Of a stretch of DNA of 64,000 nt, positions 10,842 to 23,389 are shown one piece after another. The stretch lies in NCBI GenBank assembly GCA_029931535.1, contig JAQPZY010001432.1:2498001-2562000 (forward strand), in the 5' to 3' direction. The stretch is from Margaritifera margaritifera (taxonomy: Eukaryota > Mollusca > Bivalvia > Unionida > Margaritiferidae). Under the pieces are notes generated by a model. That model saw only the letters and a list, made by a program, of their open reading frames with translations, searched no databases and was not told the origin of the DNA. The position numbers and the translations under genes were made by a program. Numbering within the stretch: the stretch's first letter is position 1; the number at the start of each line of letters is the position of its first letter.

Positions 10842-13800
10842 TAGTGGTGAAACAATTAATCGATATATTGATGTATTGATACTTTTTCCATATCGATACA
10901 AGAGGTGAAGAATTGATACAAAACGTTACTTACCCAATACAAGTTTCTTTAATCTTCAGCCATCGTTAATAATTATTAGTTGTTTGCCTTTTTATTCTTT
11001 AAATTGAGAATTCATCTGAGACAGCTGTTGCTGGCATATGCACTCATTTCTGTCAGTTTAAAAAGAAAAACTATAAACAACACCCAATTGCCTTCTACAA
11101 ATTAACACAAGGTGACTAACACACATGGTTTGAAATTTGTCCCCACCCTGCCAATTCCATGCCAATATTTTTATCCCGTCAGCATGTTCAGTCGCTGATA
11201 ACATATATCAACATAAAGGAGACATTCGAGACTTGTACATCATGTATGATTTAAATACTTTACTGTCCATTTAATAACCAGTTTTACATGAAGCTTCTCT
11301 GTTGCTTTGTATCTTGTCTACTGTGATTGAATTTAAATCTACACTTCCGGTGTGTCGCGCAGGGAAATATGTTACATTCAGTGGATAGTTCTGACCTGTC
11401 AATCAAACCAGGTACATTAGGTATTTTCGACCAATAAAAAACAGGCATCAAATTCACTGTGTAATTACGCGTTGCTATCCACCACATTTGCTCACAAACA
11501 AAAGACTACGCTTGATTACTTTCTTATTACATTGTGAAAGATTTTGACAGATTGCACAGAAAATCACTGAAAATGTATCAGAAAAATGGTTCGCCATTGT
11601 GCTTGGGACACATGCAATGCAGATTGTCGTTATCCTGAATGGATTCAAGAGGGACGTTTTGTAAATTTTCCCAGACTAAAAACCTACATGGAAAAATGTC
11701 TGCGTTGAAAGTGATACATTAATTATTATCATATTTCATATATAAATACATGAAGCTGCTTTTAATATAATGACATTATTTGTTGTGATTGTGAGCATTT
11801 TGAATACAATTTTATGCTAATTGTAAGGTTATGTTCAAATTTTATATCTTATTTCAGTCAAATTATTGCATGCAACAAAGAAAATGTTGTGTGTATACTT
11901 GTTGTTTATTTTTGTATTTTTATTACCTTGGATTGTTTTGTTTTTTCTAATATGAAATTTTGAATATTTTAATCCTGCATTATATTTCATTAGAGCTGAT
12001 TTTGTTAAAATTTTCAAAATTATATTTTTGTAACTTTATGAAGAGGTGAAACTGTAATAAAATATTTCTTTTGTCTTTATTAGACATGAGACTATAAATA
12101 ACAGCAGGCTATGTCCTGTCATTTATTGCATTTTTGTTATGCTGACTTCAAATAAAACTTGTCTCTTACAAATTACTGATTTTATCACACCTGCAAAATG
12201 TTATGACATCAGTGAAGTAAGATAAAACGCGTCACATTAATTAGCGAGCAAAGGTAAAAGCGGATGCAAATATACCTCCTGTCAACGTGCCTGTAATTGT
12301 TTAGTTTGATGTGCCATTATTATTTCCATCTTTTTTAAGAGATTATGAGAAATGATTGTTTTACATGGATCTGAAATAATTTAAATTGGCTGGTTTATCA
12401 ATGTGATCCATATTTATAAAATGCTTGTATATGTCCAGCTGAGGATACATGTTAACTAGGCGTAAAGAACTTAAAACACTCCCTTCAATCACTCAGGAAA
12501 CTTTGTAAAAATTGTTTATTTATTTATTGTAACTTTAACTTTCCTAAACATAATTAAATTATTAATTGATAATAAATAAAAAAATTTTTTAAATCATAGA
12601 TTAGAAAATGTACTTGGTTTTTTATTCTTACATGATAATTATACAGGTACGATACAAATTTAACTGGTGCGAATACATAATGAAAGCTTTATTTAAAATT
12701 TTAAAACAAATTGAAAAAAACCATTACTGAAGTCATACTAAAAATTCTGATTTAATTAATAAACATACCCAACTTTACAAGAACAGAAAGATTCTATTAT
12801 TTTTGTCCTCTTCTAGTGAAATGTCTACCTGAAGTTGGTGAGGATGTTCATTCTTTCTCATAGACCAACAGCAACGTGCTGCAACTTTCACCTAATTTTC
12901 ACCATAAAAAATCCTAATTTCATGAATATATCCTTGTGTGTAAATAGTTCAAGCCTTTCTTTAACACACAATCAGAAAGATTCTTGCATCAGGTAGGAAA
13001 GTTTCAGAATATTGTTGGGAATATTTTCCAATGAATCTACCATTTTGCTGCTACTGAATCCACCATTTTGACAATAGCTTGTAAGCCAGAGCAACAGTAA
13101 CTAAGTGAGTGGAGCTTATTATTCAATACAGAAACTATCCATTCTGATTGGTGGTTATTGTTTGTTCAAGTCCAATGTAAATTGCAATAACTGTCAATCA
13201 GAACTAAACGTAGCTTATTCACCGCACGACACACCGGAATCATTGCATCAAAACTCAATCCAAATAGATACAAAGCAACAGATAAGCTTCACGCAAAAAT
13301 GACTATTAAATGTACTTAAATCATACATGGGGAACAAGTTTGGAATGTGTCTTTTACATTGATGTATGTAATCAGCGACTGAACATGACAATGGGATAAA
13401 ACAAACATTAGCACAGAATCGGCAAGGGAGCAGATTCCAATCCGCATGAGTTATAGTCACCTTGTCTTAATTTGTAGAAGGGGGGTAGGTGTTGTCAATA
13501 ATTTCCTTTTTTACTGATAGAAATGAGTGCATATGGCTGTGGAAGTTGTTTCACATCTGCAGTAAGTACAATGTGATGGATTTGGTTGTTAGTCATCTTG
13601 GCTCCCACACTCAGACTTGTTCTAGACAAGATTTTCCTTGCAGGAGGAAATTGCACTATTTCTTCTGTTTTGAAGATAACACCGTCATGCCTTCCAAATT
13701 TAAGTGATTCATGCAGTGTAAAACAAAGGGTTTAATGACCGAAATGGGTCCTGCATCTAATCAAATGGAACAGTCTGAAATGGCATGAAAGGTTGAATTT

Positions 13801-14061
13801 AAATCGCTGACAACTAACAGGTAGTCTCTTTGGAAGTATTTGTTTTTAATCCAGTCAAGGATGAGAATGGCATATAAACAGATGATAAGTCTATGTCTGT
13901 CTGTAACCTGCAGACTGGAAATACAACCAAGATGTCAACACATATAAAATGGCACCACCCTACATCATCAAGTCAATATGTGTATCAATAATGTATCGTA
14001 TAGTAGGCAGTGTATCGTGAATCATATCAACACGCGACACAGGTGTATCATTTCACCCCTA
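10842..14061. mobile_element. ~3.2 kb transposable element with long inverted ends, carrying a THAP remnant
   Basis: The left end starts TAGTGGTGAAAC and the right end finishes TTTCACCCCTA, an imperfect terminal inverted repeat. Long internal stretches also pair in inverted orientation: 11110-11345 (with CGCTGATAACATA, GCTTTGTATC and CCGGTGTGTCGCGC) matches the reverse complement of 13190-13480 (CGCTGATTACATA, GCTTTGTATC, CCGGTGTGTCGTGC). Flanks GTCATATT and GTCATCAT are a poor possible 8-bp target duplication. Both hAT and P superfamilies make 8-bp duplications, and THAP domains occur in P-like transposases; I cannot choose between them. The right arm carries roughly 350 extra bases relative to the left. 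Confidence 0.6.
11586..11708 (+). pseudogene. THAP zinc-finger domain, N-terminal fragment, broken by a stop
   Basis: The frame starts MVRHCAWDTC and continues through a GRFVNFPR motif to EKCLR, then TGA: 40 residues. The start Met, the Cys pair at residues 5 and 10, and the F-x-x-FP motif at 25-29 are hallmarks of the C2CH THAP domain, a DNA-binding zinc finger found in THAP proteins and P-element-like transposases. A full THAP domain is about 80-90 residues; here the stop falls where a conserved Trp usually follows, so the later Cys and His ligands are missing in this frame. It lies centrally in an element with long inverted ends (10842-14061) and is probably the remnant of that element's transposase or of a captured THAP gene. 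No downstream transposase domain was seen. Confidence 0.65.
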
Positions 14062-14262
14062 GTCATCATCATCGACAACCTGAAGATTTTGATTAAAGTT
14101 TTTCTTAGTCATATACCATTCATTATAGCAAGTTTTGCAAGTAAGACATAGTATTCTGTCGAACCCTTGTTTCTTGAAGGATGTAGTGGTAAGATCTTGC
14201 AATGTATCAATGCAGGTTGTTCTTAAGGAAATGATGCCAACCTTGTATGTGTATAAACCCAG

Positions 14263-14430
14263 GTAATGTCAGTCAAGGCCAACAGACAGCAGTTGGAGGC
14301 ATTTCCTTAAACAGTCCTAGCCAACAAGCAATTGCAGCAACAGCACCAGTAAACTCAGTTGAGCCAATCGTCTCATTGGCAGCCATGATAAATGCGGCAA
14401 ATATAGCTACAGCTGTAGCTAAAGAGCCAG
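14263..14430 (+). CDS. Candidate CaMKII linker cassette exon, Ser/Ala/Gln rich (168 nt, phase 1-1)
   Basis: An open segment reads (G)NVSQGQQTAVGGISLNSPS, then QQAIAATAPVNSVEPIVSLA, then AMINAANIATAVAKEP(G). It is more GC rich and more protein-like than the surrounding sequence. The donor CCAG|GTATGG is good. The acceptor AACCCAG is weak, without a long pyrimidine tract, but an in-frame TGA near 14232 rules out an earlier start in this frame. With this start the exon is 168 nt and phase 1-1, so it would splice cleanly onto the 29344 exon (...AKEPGRSLVVKK). Low-complexity Ala/Ser/Pro inserts are known in the linker of mammalian CaMKII beta, but there they sit after the KKxDGVK block, whereas this one would lie before it. 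It starts about 200 bp after the end of a 3.2 kb inverted-repeat element. I see no similarity to a named domain. It could instead belong to an unrelated nested gene. Confidence 0.5.
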
Positions 14431-14619
14431 GTATGGTTGATTGCCATGGCAACATACCCTGCCTTAGGTTTGGTCTTTGCATATGCATCCCCACCCAACC
14501 CCACCCCACCCCACCCCACCTCTTGTATTGTTATACGACTGCCATATTATGTTATGATGTCCATTCATCTCCTTCCAGTTTTGTTTCTGCATTATAACTT
14601 GATTTTTCCACCATCTGCA

Positions 14620-15060
14620 GTTACCAAACTTTGTGGATGGCTTGCACTTACGGTAAGGAAGACCCCTATCAATTTCGGGGTGAAAAAGTCTAAGGTCAAG
14701 ATCACTGACTGACACAAGAAAAATGTTTTTTGCATAATAACGTTAGTTCTACACAATCTGTCTTGACCAGAGTTGGGAGCTTGCACTTAAGCTATGGAAG
14801 AGGCCTATTAATTTTGGGGTCTAAAGATCAAAGGTCCGGGTCATTGTGACTCAAAGTAAAAGGGAATTTTCAGAAAAACATTTTTCTATAGTAAGTTCCT
14901 TGACAAAACTTTGTGAATGACTTGCACTTAGGATAATAAAGAAACCAATAGATTCTGTGGTTTGAAGTCAGAGGTCAAGGTTATTGTAAGTCTAATAAGA
15001 AAATGATGGTTTCTGCACAGTAAGTTTAGTTGAAGACCACATACCATGACCAAAATGTTC
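14620..15060 (+). repeat. Degenerate ~130-bp array with AGGTCA-type motifs
   Basis: Three or four units each carry ACCAAACTTTGTGGATGGCT, TTGCACTTA...GGTAAGGAAGACC, a TTTCGGGGTGAAAAAG-like block, GTCAAGGTCA-like text and a GTTTTTGCA-like end. The same unit occurs at 25850-26500. Confidence 0.75.
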
Positions 15061-15191
15061 ATGTCATTGAGACCCATTGTTCAATAATCTCCCGAGTCAG
15101 CTATGCCCTACTGGTGACTAGATAGAGGACTATTAAACATGGGGTTGGTGGGTATATGATGTGTTATTTACAGTACTCTTGTTATTCATGA

Positions 15192-18113
15192 GCAACTCGT
15201 AGATATGAAGTATACCCTATATAATGTAATGGTTATGAGATTGGTCTGTACACAGCATAGACTCTGATTTCATAAGAATGGCAACTCGTAGATATGAAGT
15301 ATACCCTATATAATGTACTGGTTATCAGATTGGTCTGTACACAGCATAGACTCTGATTTCATAAGAATGGCAACTCAAAGATTTGAAGTATACCCTATAT
15401 AATGTACTGGTTATCAGATTGGTCTGTACACAGCATAGACTCTGATTTCATAAGAATGGCAACTCAAAGATTTGAAGTATACCCTATATAATGTACTGGT
15501 TATCAGATTGGTCTGTACACAGCATAGACTCTGATTTCATAAGAATGGCAACTCAAAGATTTAAAGTATACCCTATATAATGTACTGGTTATCAGATTGG
15601 TCTGTACACAGCATAGACTCTGATTTCATAAGAATGGCTACTCAAAGATTTAAAGTATACCCTATATAATGTACTGGTTATGAGATTGGTCTGTACACAG
15701 CATAAACTCTGATTTCATAAGAATGGCTACTCATAGATTTGAAGTATACCCTATATAATGTACTGGTTATCAGATTGGTCTGTACACAGCATAGACTCTG
15801 ATTTCATAAGAATGGCTACTCAAAGATTTAAAGTATACCCTATATAATGTACTGGTTATGAGATTGGTCTGTACACAGCATAGACTCTGATTTTATAAGA
15901 ATGGCAACTCAAAGATTTGAAGTATACCCTATATAATGTACTGGTTATGAGATTGGTCTGTACACAGCATAGACTCTGATTTCATAAGAATGGCTACTCA
16001 AAGATTTAAAGTATACCCTATATAATGTACTGGTTATCAGATTGGTCTGTACACAGCATAGACTCTGATTTCATAAGAATGGCAACTCAAAGATTTGAAG
16101 TATACCCTATATAATGTACTGGTTATGAGATTGGTCTGTACACAGCATAGACTCTGATTTCATAAGAATGGCAACTCAAAGATTTGAAGTATACCCTATA
16201 TAATGTACTGGTTATGAGATTGGTCTGTACACAGCATAGACTCTGATTTCATAAGAATGGCAACTCAAAGATTTGAAGTATACCCTATATAATGTACTGG
16301 TTATGAGATTGGTCTGTACACAGCATAGACTCTGATTTCATAAGAATGGCAACTCGTAGATTTGAAGTATACCCTATATAATGTACTGGTTATCAGATTG
16401 GTCTGTACACAGCATAGACTCTGATTTCATAAGAATGGCAACTCAAAGATTTGAAGTATACCCTATATAATGTACTGGTTATGAGATTGGTCTGTACACA
16501 GCATAGACTCTGATTTCATAAGAATGGCTACTCAGAGATTTGAAGTATACCCTATATAATGTACTGGTTATGAGATTGGTCTGTACACAGCATAGACTCT
16601 GATTTCATAAGAATGGCTACTCATAGATTTGAAGTATACCCTATATAATGTACTGGTTATGAGATTGGTCTGTACACAGCATAGACTCTGATTTCATAAG
16701 AATGGCAACTCAAAGATTTAAAGTATACCCTATATAATGTACTGGTTATGAGATTGGTCTGTACACAGCATAGACTGATTTCATAAGAATGGCTACTCAT
16801 AGATTTGAAGTATACCCTATATAATGTACTGGTTATGAGATTGGTCTGTACACAGCATAGACTGATTTCATAAGAATGGCTACTCATAGATTTGAAGTAT
16901 ACCCTATATAATGTACTGGTTATGAGATTGGTCTGTACACAGCATAGACTCTGATTTCATAAGAATGGCTACTCAGAGATTTGAAGTATACCCTATATAA
17001 TGTACTAGTTATGAGATTGGTCTGTACACAGCATAGACTCTGATTTCATAAGAATGGCTACTCATAGATTTGAAGTATACCCTATATAATGTACTGGTTA
17101 TGAGATTGGTCTGTACACAGCATAGACTCTGATTTCATAAGAATGGCAACTCAAAGATTTAAAGTATACCCTATATAATGTACTGGTTATGAGATTGGTC
17201 TGTACACAGCATAGACTGATTTCATAAGAATGGCTACTCATAGATTTGAAGTATACCCTATATAATGTACTGGTTATGAGATTGGTCTGTACACAGCATA
17301 GACTGATTTTATAAGAATTGCAACTCAGAGATTTGAAGTATACCCTATATAATGTACTGGTTATGAGATTGGTCTGTACACAGCATAGACTGATTTCATA
17401 AGAATGGCAACTCAAAGATTTGAAGTATACCCTATATAATGTACTAGTTATGAGATTGGTCTGTACACAGCATAGACTCTGATTTCATAAGAATGGCAAC
17501 TCAAAGATTTGAAGTATACCCTATATAATGTGCTGGTTATGAGATTGGTCTGTACACAGCATAGACTGATTTTATAAGAATGGCAACTCAGAGCTTTGAA
17601 GTATACCCTATATAATGTAATGGTTATGAGATTGGTCTGTACACAGCATAGACTGATTTCATAAGAATGGCAACTCAAAGATTTGAAGTATACCCTATAT
17701 AATGTACTAGTTATGAGACTGGTCTGTACACAGCATAGACTCTGATTTCATAAGAATGGCAACTCAGAGATTTGAAGTATACCCTATATAATGTACTGGT
17801 TATGAGATTGGTCTGTACACAGCATAGACTGATTTCATAAGAATGGCAACTCAAAGATTTGAAGTATACCCTATATAATGTACTAGTTATGAGACTGGTC
17901 TGTACACAGCATAGACTCTGATTTCATAAGAATGGCAACTCAGAGATTTGAAGTATACCCTATATAATGTACTGGTTATGAGATTGGTCTGTACACAGCA
18001 TAGACTGATTTCATAAGAATGGCAACTCATAGATTTGAAGTATACACAATATAATATACTGGTTATGAGATTGGTCTGTACACAGCATAGACTCTGATTT
18101 CATAAGAATGGCA
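15192..18113 (+). repeat. 87/89-bp satellite, 33 copies
   Basis: Thirty-three head-to-tail units contain GTATACCCTATATAATGTAC, GGTCTGTACACAGCATAGAC and TTTCATAAGAATGG. Two length classes exist: 89 bp (GACTCTGATTTCA) and 87 bp (GACTGATTTCA, lacking TC). The first 17 or so units are all 89 bp; 87-bp units appear only from about 16770 on and alternate with 89-bp ones. Because 87 is divisible by three, runs of 87-bp units leave long open frames on the - strand (16657-17678), which are artefacts of the period. The last unit is degenerate. Confidence 0.97.
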
Positions 18114-19145
18114 ATAGTAGATCAGGTTTCATGTTATATATCATAAGAGTTTGTCTCATTACCAAGTGTACTGCATATTGCAAACATTTTAACTGTTTCA
18201 TGCTTCTAACATAATTACGTGTGGATGTGATGCATTTCCAAGAGACAGTATCTCCTATTTTGACACTGTTTTGCATAGATTGTCTGGCTTACATGACTAT
18301 AAATCTATTAAATGTTTTATACTTTTGATTGCCTTAATTAGTGCATTTGAAAGAGAGAGTTGTGGAAATAGTAATATTTGCATACAGCTAAAGGCTATGG
18401 TGATGCAATATTACATTGACAATGTTGTAAGCATGTATGTCCAGAATAAGATTATTTTGCTTTTCAAATATAAAAGAGAACATGACAAGCATCCTTCTAT
18501 AAGTCATTCACTAAATGGTCTGCATCAGTGGCTGCGCAGAATCAGTTACTCCACGATGGTTACTTATTCTTGATTGTATGCAGTTGTTAATTGCAGAAAC
18601 AAAACATACCTTACATTATGTATTTTGGCTTGGAGGGATTCCAATACCCTCTACGCCTATGACATATTGTCCAGTCTCTTTTACCAGATATAGTTTGTAT
18701 TTCTAACAACAGTAATGAACTTTATCGTCTTATTGAAAGTAGTACGAAAATATAGACTTGCTGGCTTTTCATATAAATTTGTATGTCAAGGGAAGCAACT
18801 CAAATTCAGGTAAATGGTTAGACCTAATAGTAGTTATCTCCCTTTGTTATTGTTCCCCTGTTGGTATTACTTCAAACAATAGTATCAAATGCTTATAAAA
18901 GGAAATCACAGTAATTTCTCAAATGTTTCAGATGTTTATATAAATTCTCTAGTGACATGTAAAGAAAAGGAAATTTAGAAAAATATTATACAGTTTATTT
19001 AGAGCAGTATGTTTACAATAATGAATGGTAATATCTTGGGAATTATGTTCTTCCATCTGATCATATGTAAATTAGTCTCTGTTCCTCCAAACCATTAATA
19101 TTCTCAATACTTGTGTTGTTTGTTTTTTTTTAAAATTTCTGCTAG
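18114..19145. other. Intron without recognised features
   Basis: AT-rich sequence. Open frames at 18271-18706 have no recognisable similarity or splice context. I see no repeat unit here. Confidence 0.5.
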
Positions 19146-19225
19146 GTCAAAATATACTCCACAGAGTCAAGAATCAGTTACTTGCAGCAACTGGTGCAGA
19201 CCCTCTATTATTTGGAAAATTGTAA
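19146..19225 (+). CDS. Possible alternative terminal exon (25 codons then stop)
   Basis: After a T-rich acceptor (TTTTTTTTTAAAATTTCTGCTAG) the phase-1 frame reads (G)QNILHRVKNQLLAATGADP then LLFGKL and a TAA stop at 19223-19225. The peptide looks more protein-like than nearby chance frames, and an ATTAAA motif about 100 bases past the stop could serve as a weak polyadenylation signal. If used, it would end the kinase before the hub domain and give a monomeric form. A GTAAAG at 19222 could also act as a donor, but the resulting 76-nt exon would shift the frame. I recognise no homologue, so this is speculative. Confidence 0.2.
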
Positions 19226-19630
19226 AGGGAAAGTCCATGAAAAGTTTTACCCTTTATTATTTGATAAATATTTATGTCATAAATACAGAAAATGTAAATG
19301 AAGTTCTGAAAAATGTGTGCTCATTAAAATCATTTAGTTCAAAGTTTTGAAGATAATTTTATCTATCATATTGCATGGATAAAATGGATGAATGATATGA
19401 AAACATCAGAAGATCTCAGAATGGTTTGTTGAAAAACAAATTTTGCTTGTGTTGCTGTACACAATTTTAGCTAAGAATGTTGTTCACAAGAATATTTTCA
19501 TGAAATCGGAAATTTCAGCACACTAAAACTTGAGTTATGTTTGCCTTAAATTCACCTGTGATTTGTTTTTCCAATGAGAACTTAAGTGTATGACAGTTTC
19601 CAACCAAAGTAAAAGTTAAAAGGCTCAGAA

Positions 19631-19931
19631 CTGGAACTATTACATGAAAAGAGATAATTCATGCTTTGTCTGACTGGAACTATTACATGAAAAGAGATAA
19701 TTCATGCTTTGTCTGACTGGAACTATTACATGAAAAGAGATAATTCATGCTTTGTCTGACTGGATCTATTACATGAAAAGAGATAATTCATGCTTTGTCT
19801 GACTGGAACTATTACATTAAAAGAGATAATTCATGCTTTGTCTGACTGGAATTATTACATGAAAAGAGATAATTCATGCTTTGTCTGACTGGAACTATTA
19901 CATGAAAAGAGATAATTCATGCTTTATCTCA
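19631..19931 (+). repeat. 43-bp minisatellite, about seven copies
   Basis: The unit runs CTGGAACTATTACATGAAAA then GAGATAATTCATGCTTTGTC and TGA. Copies are nearly identical, with single substitutions only (GGATCT, CATTAA, GGAATT), which points to recent expansion. Confidence 0.95.
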
Positions 19932-20357
19932 GTTGAAGATTAAAAGCATTGGCTCCTTTTTTGGTATCAGCATGAGGAATGTCTGACTAGTATGTAATTT
20001 AGTTTGTTTTAGATTCTGCTTGGAAGTACTGTAATTTGGAATTTTAGCTGCATAGTACACATAACCAATGTAAACAAGCCAACTTTGTGATGTCATGGAC
20101 AATCAGTAATAGCAGTCAACAGTAACAGGGATAGTACAGTACTGTACTTTCAAGTGATTTATTTCTTAGAAATTCAAATGTTGTCTGTTCTGATGTGAAT
20201 ATTATATTAAATTATGTCTCCTACATACATTGTACTATATTTGATAAATAATAATGGACTTTCCCTTATCTTGAGCACAAAACCAACTACATGTAACTGT
20301 TATGGACATTCAAATCGGAGACATTTGCATTTATTTATATTATTTCATGTTGTGATG

Positions 20358-20525
20358 TACCGTATATACTCATGTATAATCTAATACCAACTGCAAACTG
20401 CATAGACCCAGATCTGCGTCGCATAATGCACCACAGATCTGGGTCTATGCAGTTTGTAAGGACTAATCTGTAGAACAAACAACATAGACCTTGATCTTAT
20501 GGCTTATATGTGAGTATATACAGTA
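20358..20525. mobile_element. Fold-back element with deleted second hairpin
   Basis: It starts TACCGTATATACTCATG and ends TGAGTATATACAGTA. The CAGATCT hairpin is complete, but the second hairpin is cut to ACATAGACCTTGATCT and then joins the right terminal repeat directly. Confidence 0.85.
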
Positions 20526-21936
20526 GTAATGTTACATGTTCTGTTTGCCAGAACAGATGGGATTTTATTTATTGAATCAATTATATTCATCATAGTTTGC
20601 TTGCCAGATGCTAGAGCATATTATGTCACTGTCCTCTGTAGCCTTTGTCTATTGTTGGTCATACCACATGTGCATGTGTCAACATCGCTCAAGTATTAAT
20701 CCATTGTAGCTAGTCTCAGTGGGAAATATTACATGTTACATATAAAAGTTTCAGAATAATTTTCAGTTGTTACTATTCTGACATCAGTATTCTAATGGAA
20801 ATGAGGTGATATTCAGTGGTTACTATTAAAAAAGACAGCATGTGTGGAGTTGTAATGCATTTCTTAGTGTCACACAGAAGGAGGTATATAAAGTTAGTTA
20901 ATCTGCTTTGCCTGAAGTAAAGTGTTGCCTACTAATAACTAGGTTGTGTAAAGCTTTTTAACAAGCATGAGCTAATCTGGAGTAGAGTCGGAAAATGCTT
21001 GGTCAGTTCGGCAAAGAAGTGGTTCATAACGAACCAAAATTTGACCTGTGGCATTATCTATCAAATTCTAAAAGTTCAATGCCAGTAGATAGTCAGGCAA
21101 TACTAAAGCTGGCAAAAGTGTGTGAGGCATAAGTAAAAACATTGTCAGACATTCAGGTCTTGTGTCTGTCACCTGGCTGATTGTCACTATATATCATATA
21201 CAGTGTATTCATGACCTATTGGTCAAGTGTGGCATGTCTCAATTAACTATTGCGTAACAGATTCCAATCCACTGCCAAACAATTTATCACCAGCCAGGTG
21301 TGAATTGTTGCCTAAAAAGGTGTACTGAAAAAAAATTGCTCAAGGGTGTAGGGCAAATAGAAAAACTTGCCCAACAGTGTAGGGAAAATAAAAACAATTT
21401 ACTAGATAACATGTACCAATTCATTTCATTGTAATGTCTATATTTATTTTTTCATTTTTCATGAAATTTTGACAGTATACTTAAGAGTCATGTTTCAATC
21501 ATTGGAAATTTTTTAAAAAAAACTAAACACTTGGTTTTTTAAAAAATAAATATGCAGATAAGAAGACAGAGCATTGGTTTTTTTGTTTAGATGGGTTAAT
21601 GCTTGATGCCTTAAAAATGTTTCAAATGTATTGGTAGATTGCATAATTGTATTTTGATACCTTGTTAGTTAATGGAGAGGTTATCATGAGAAATTCTGCT
21701 AATCATGTCTAGAAAATCTTACTAATGACATATAGAAGGAACTTTTGAAATGATGGCAAATCTATTATAGGTGGAATTTTCATTTTAAAAGTGAAAGTTT
21801 TATTTTGAAAGCTTATATGACAAAGCAGGGGTTCTCAGTTATTGTAGATAGCCTGTTTAGAGTGGGGAAATGAAGTTATCTGCTGTTTGATTTATGAGCT
21901 GGATTGTAGCTGTTACATGCAAAACATTAATAGTGG
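20526..21936. other. Intron without recognised features
   Basis: No coding, RNA or repeat structure seen, apart from two similar stretches near 21340 and 21370 (GTGTAGGGCAAATAGAAAAA and GTGTAGGGAAAATAAAAAC) that look like a small local duplication. Confidence 0.5.
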
Positions 21937-23087
21937 TACAGTGAAACTCTGCTATAGCATGATGGTCGGGGTCCACAAAGTGCTATCATGCTATGTACTG
22001 TATTGTGCAATATCCAACGAAGTCAGTTAACTAGAGAAAATATTGCATGTGTATCCTCTTGTCTATATGAGATGTGGTGGGGGTGCATGCAAAACTACGA
22101 ACTTCAGTGATGCAGTTACAAACTTGATGCATATTAAACAAGAAATTAATATGGGTGGGGGACAAAGAACTATTCATTGGTAAATACATACATGTATAAA
22201 CAAAGTTGGCAATTGAAGTGTAAATAGAGTATATATGCTCACCAGCCAATCTGATTGTATTCATAATAGTACTTAACAAAGAAGCATAATTTCAATAATT
22301 TTTCTGCTAGATTCCATTTTTATCCAGATACATAATTTCTTGGTAATACACTCTCACTAACTTGTGAAACATACCATCTATACTCGCGTATAAGACAGGT
22401 CCAGATGCAAACAACATAGACCCTGATCTGCCGTCGCATGATGCGTTTATGGGAGTGATTTGGAACTATTGTCAGCATTTCTGACTCTAAAATACAGAGG
22501 ATTAAAATGAACTGGTGTGGGAGTGGGGGGGGGGGGGGGGTTTGTAGTGATAAACTTGTTTCATCCTGTGTGTATGATGGTTGTTTGAGCAGGCATTGGT
22601 TGTCTATTGTTTTAACTTCAATACTGGTAGGTAGGTAAATTAATTGATTTATAAATTTGGGTGAGAAACTTTTTTAAACCACCGCATTGATTGATGCTTG
22701 GTTGTGTATGCCAAAGGAATGAGCAAACATCTGTTGGCTATTTTTTACCCTGGATTTAGCAACAATTGTACACAAGAGGCATGGAAAACAAACACTCAGT
22801 AGCTTTATTGTTGATAGTTCAATAATAATTAGATTAACAATTATCAGCTTTTTAAGGAGCTAGCATCTTTCAAAAATAAGCAAGAAGCAGTGATATTTTT
22901 TTTCTTCTTCAAGAATACAACATAACTTGCCAAATTATGAAATCAAACTGTTTATATTGGCACTAAAACTTTGTAGTACTTCAAGCAGTTGGTGAAATTA
23001 TTGTAAAATTTCGGGAGCCATGCCATGACTGTGTTATATCTGAATTTGTTTTATAACGAAAGTGTGTTATAGCAGGGTTTCACTGTA
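21937..23087. mobile_element. ~1.15 kb element with Tc1/mariner-like ends
   Basis: The left end TACAGTGAAACTCTGCTATA and right end TATAGCAGGGTTTCACTGTA are inverted repeats, each carrying the TA target site. No transposase frame is visible. A truncated fold-back element lies inside at 22372. Its length is close to that of the element at 27693-28856. Confidence 0.75.
22372..22444. mobile_element. Fold-back element fragment, nested in the 21937-23087 element
   Basis: Only the left terminus (TACCATCTATACTCGCG) and the first arm (ACATAGACCCTGATCTGCCG) remain before the match breaks off in unrelated DNA. Confidence 0.8.
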
Positions 23088-23389
23088 ATAATAAAGGATT
23101 GGTTGGTCTTACATGGATGTTTTATTTGTTTATCTAATTCTTAATGTCAGATGGAGAATTTAATTGATAGTTGATGATGCTTCCATGTAAATAAGGTAGA
23201 TAATTTGGTTGCTTGATTTTCACGAGATGGAACCAGGTTTTTCATGAATGTACCCTAATTTTTCCCTAAACCCATTAGGGATGGGAATATAGCAGCTATC
23301 CAACATCCGCTGTGTTGATGACAAGAAGAATTGAAAACCATTATAACAATATAATCTGGACAGTACTCAAGCATAGGGCATGTTTTAGA

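Noticed and set aside
12817..12837. 21-nt phase-1 segment (VKCLPEV) with good acceptor and a GTGAGG donor
   Set aside because: It lies inside the 3.2 kb transposable element, so the splice-like signals are most likely chance or belonged to the transposon. Exonisation is possible but unsupported.
14273..14786. Overlapping - strand and + strand frames around the 168-nt exon
   Set aside because: Shadows of the exon and of a CCCACCCCACC run just downstream.
16657..17678. - strand repeat-protein frames with a 29-residue period
   Set aside because: Produced by runs of 87-bp satellite units; 89-bp units destroy the frame.
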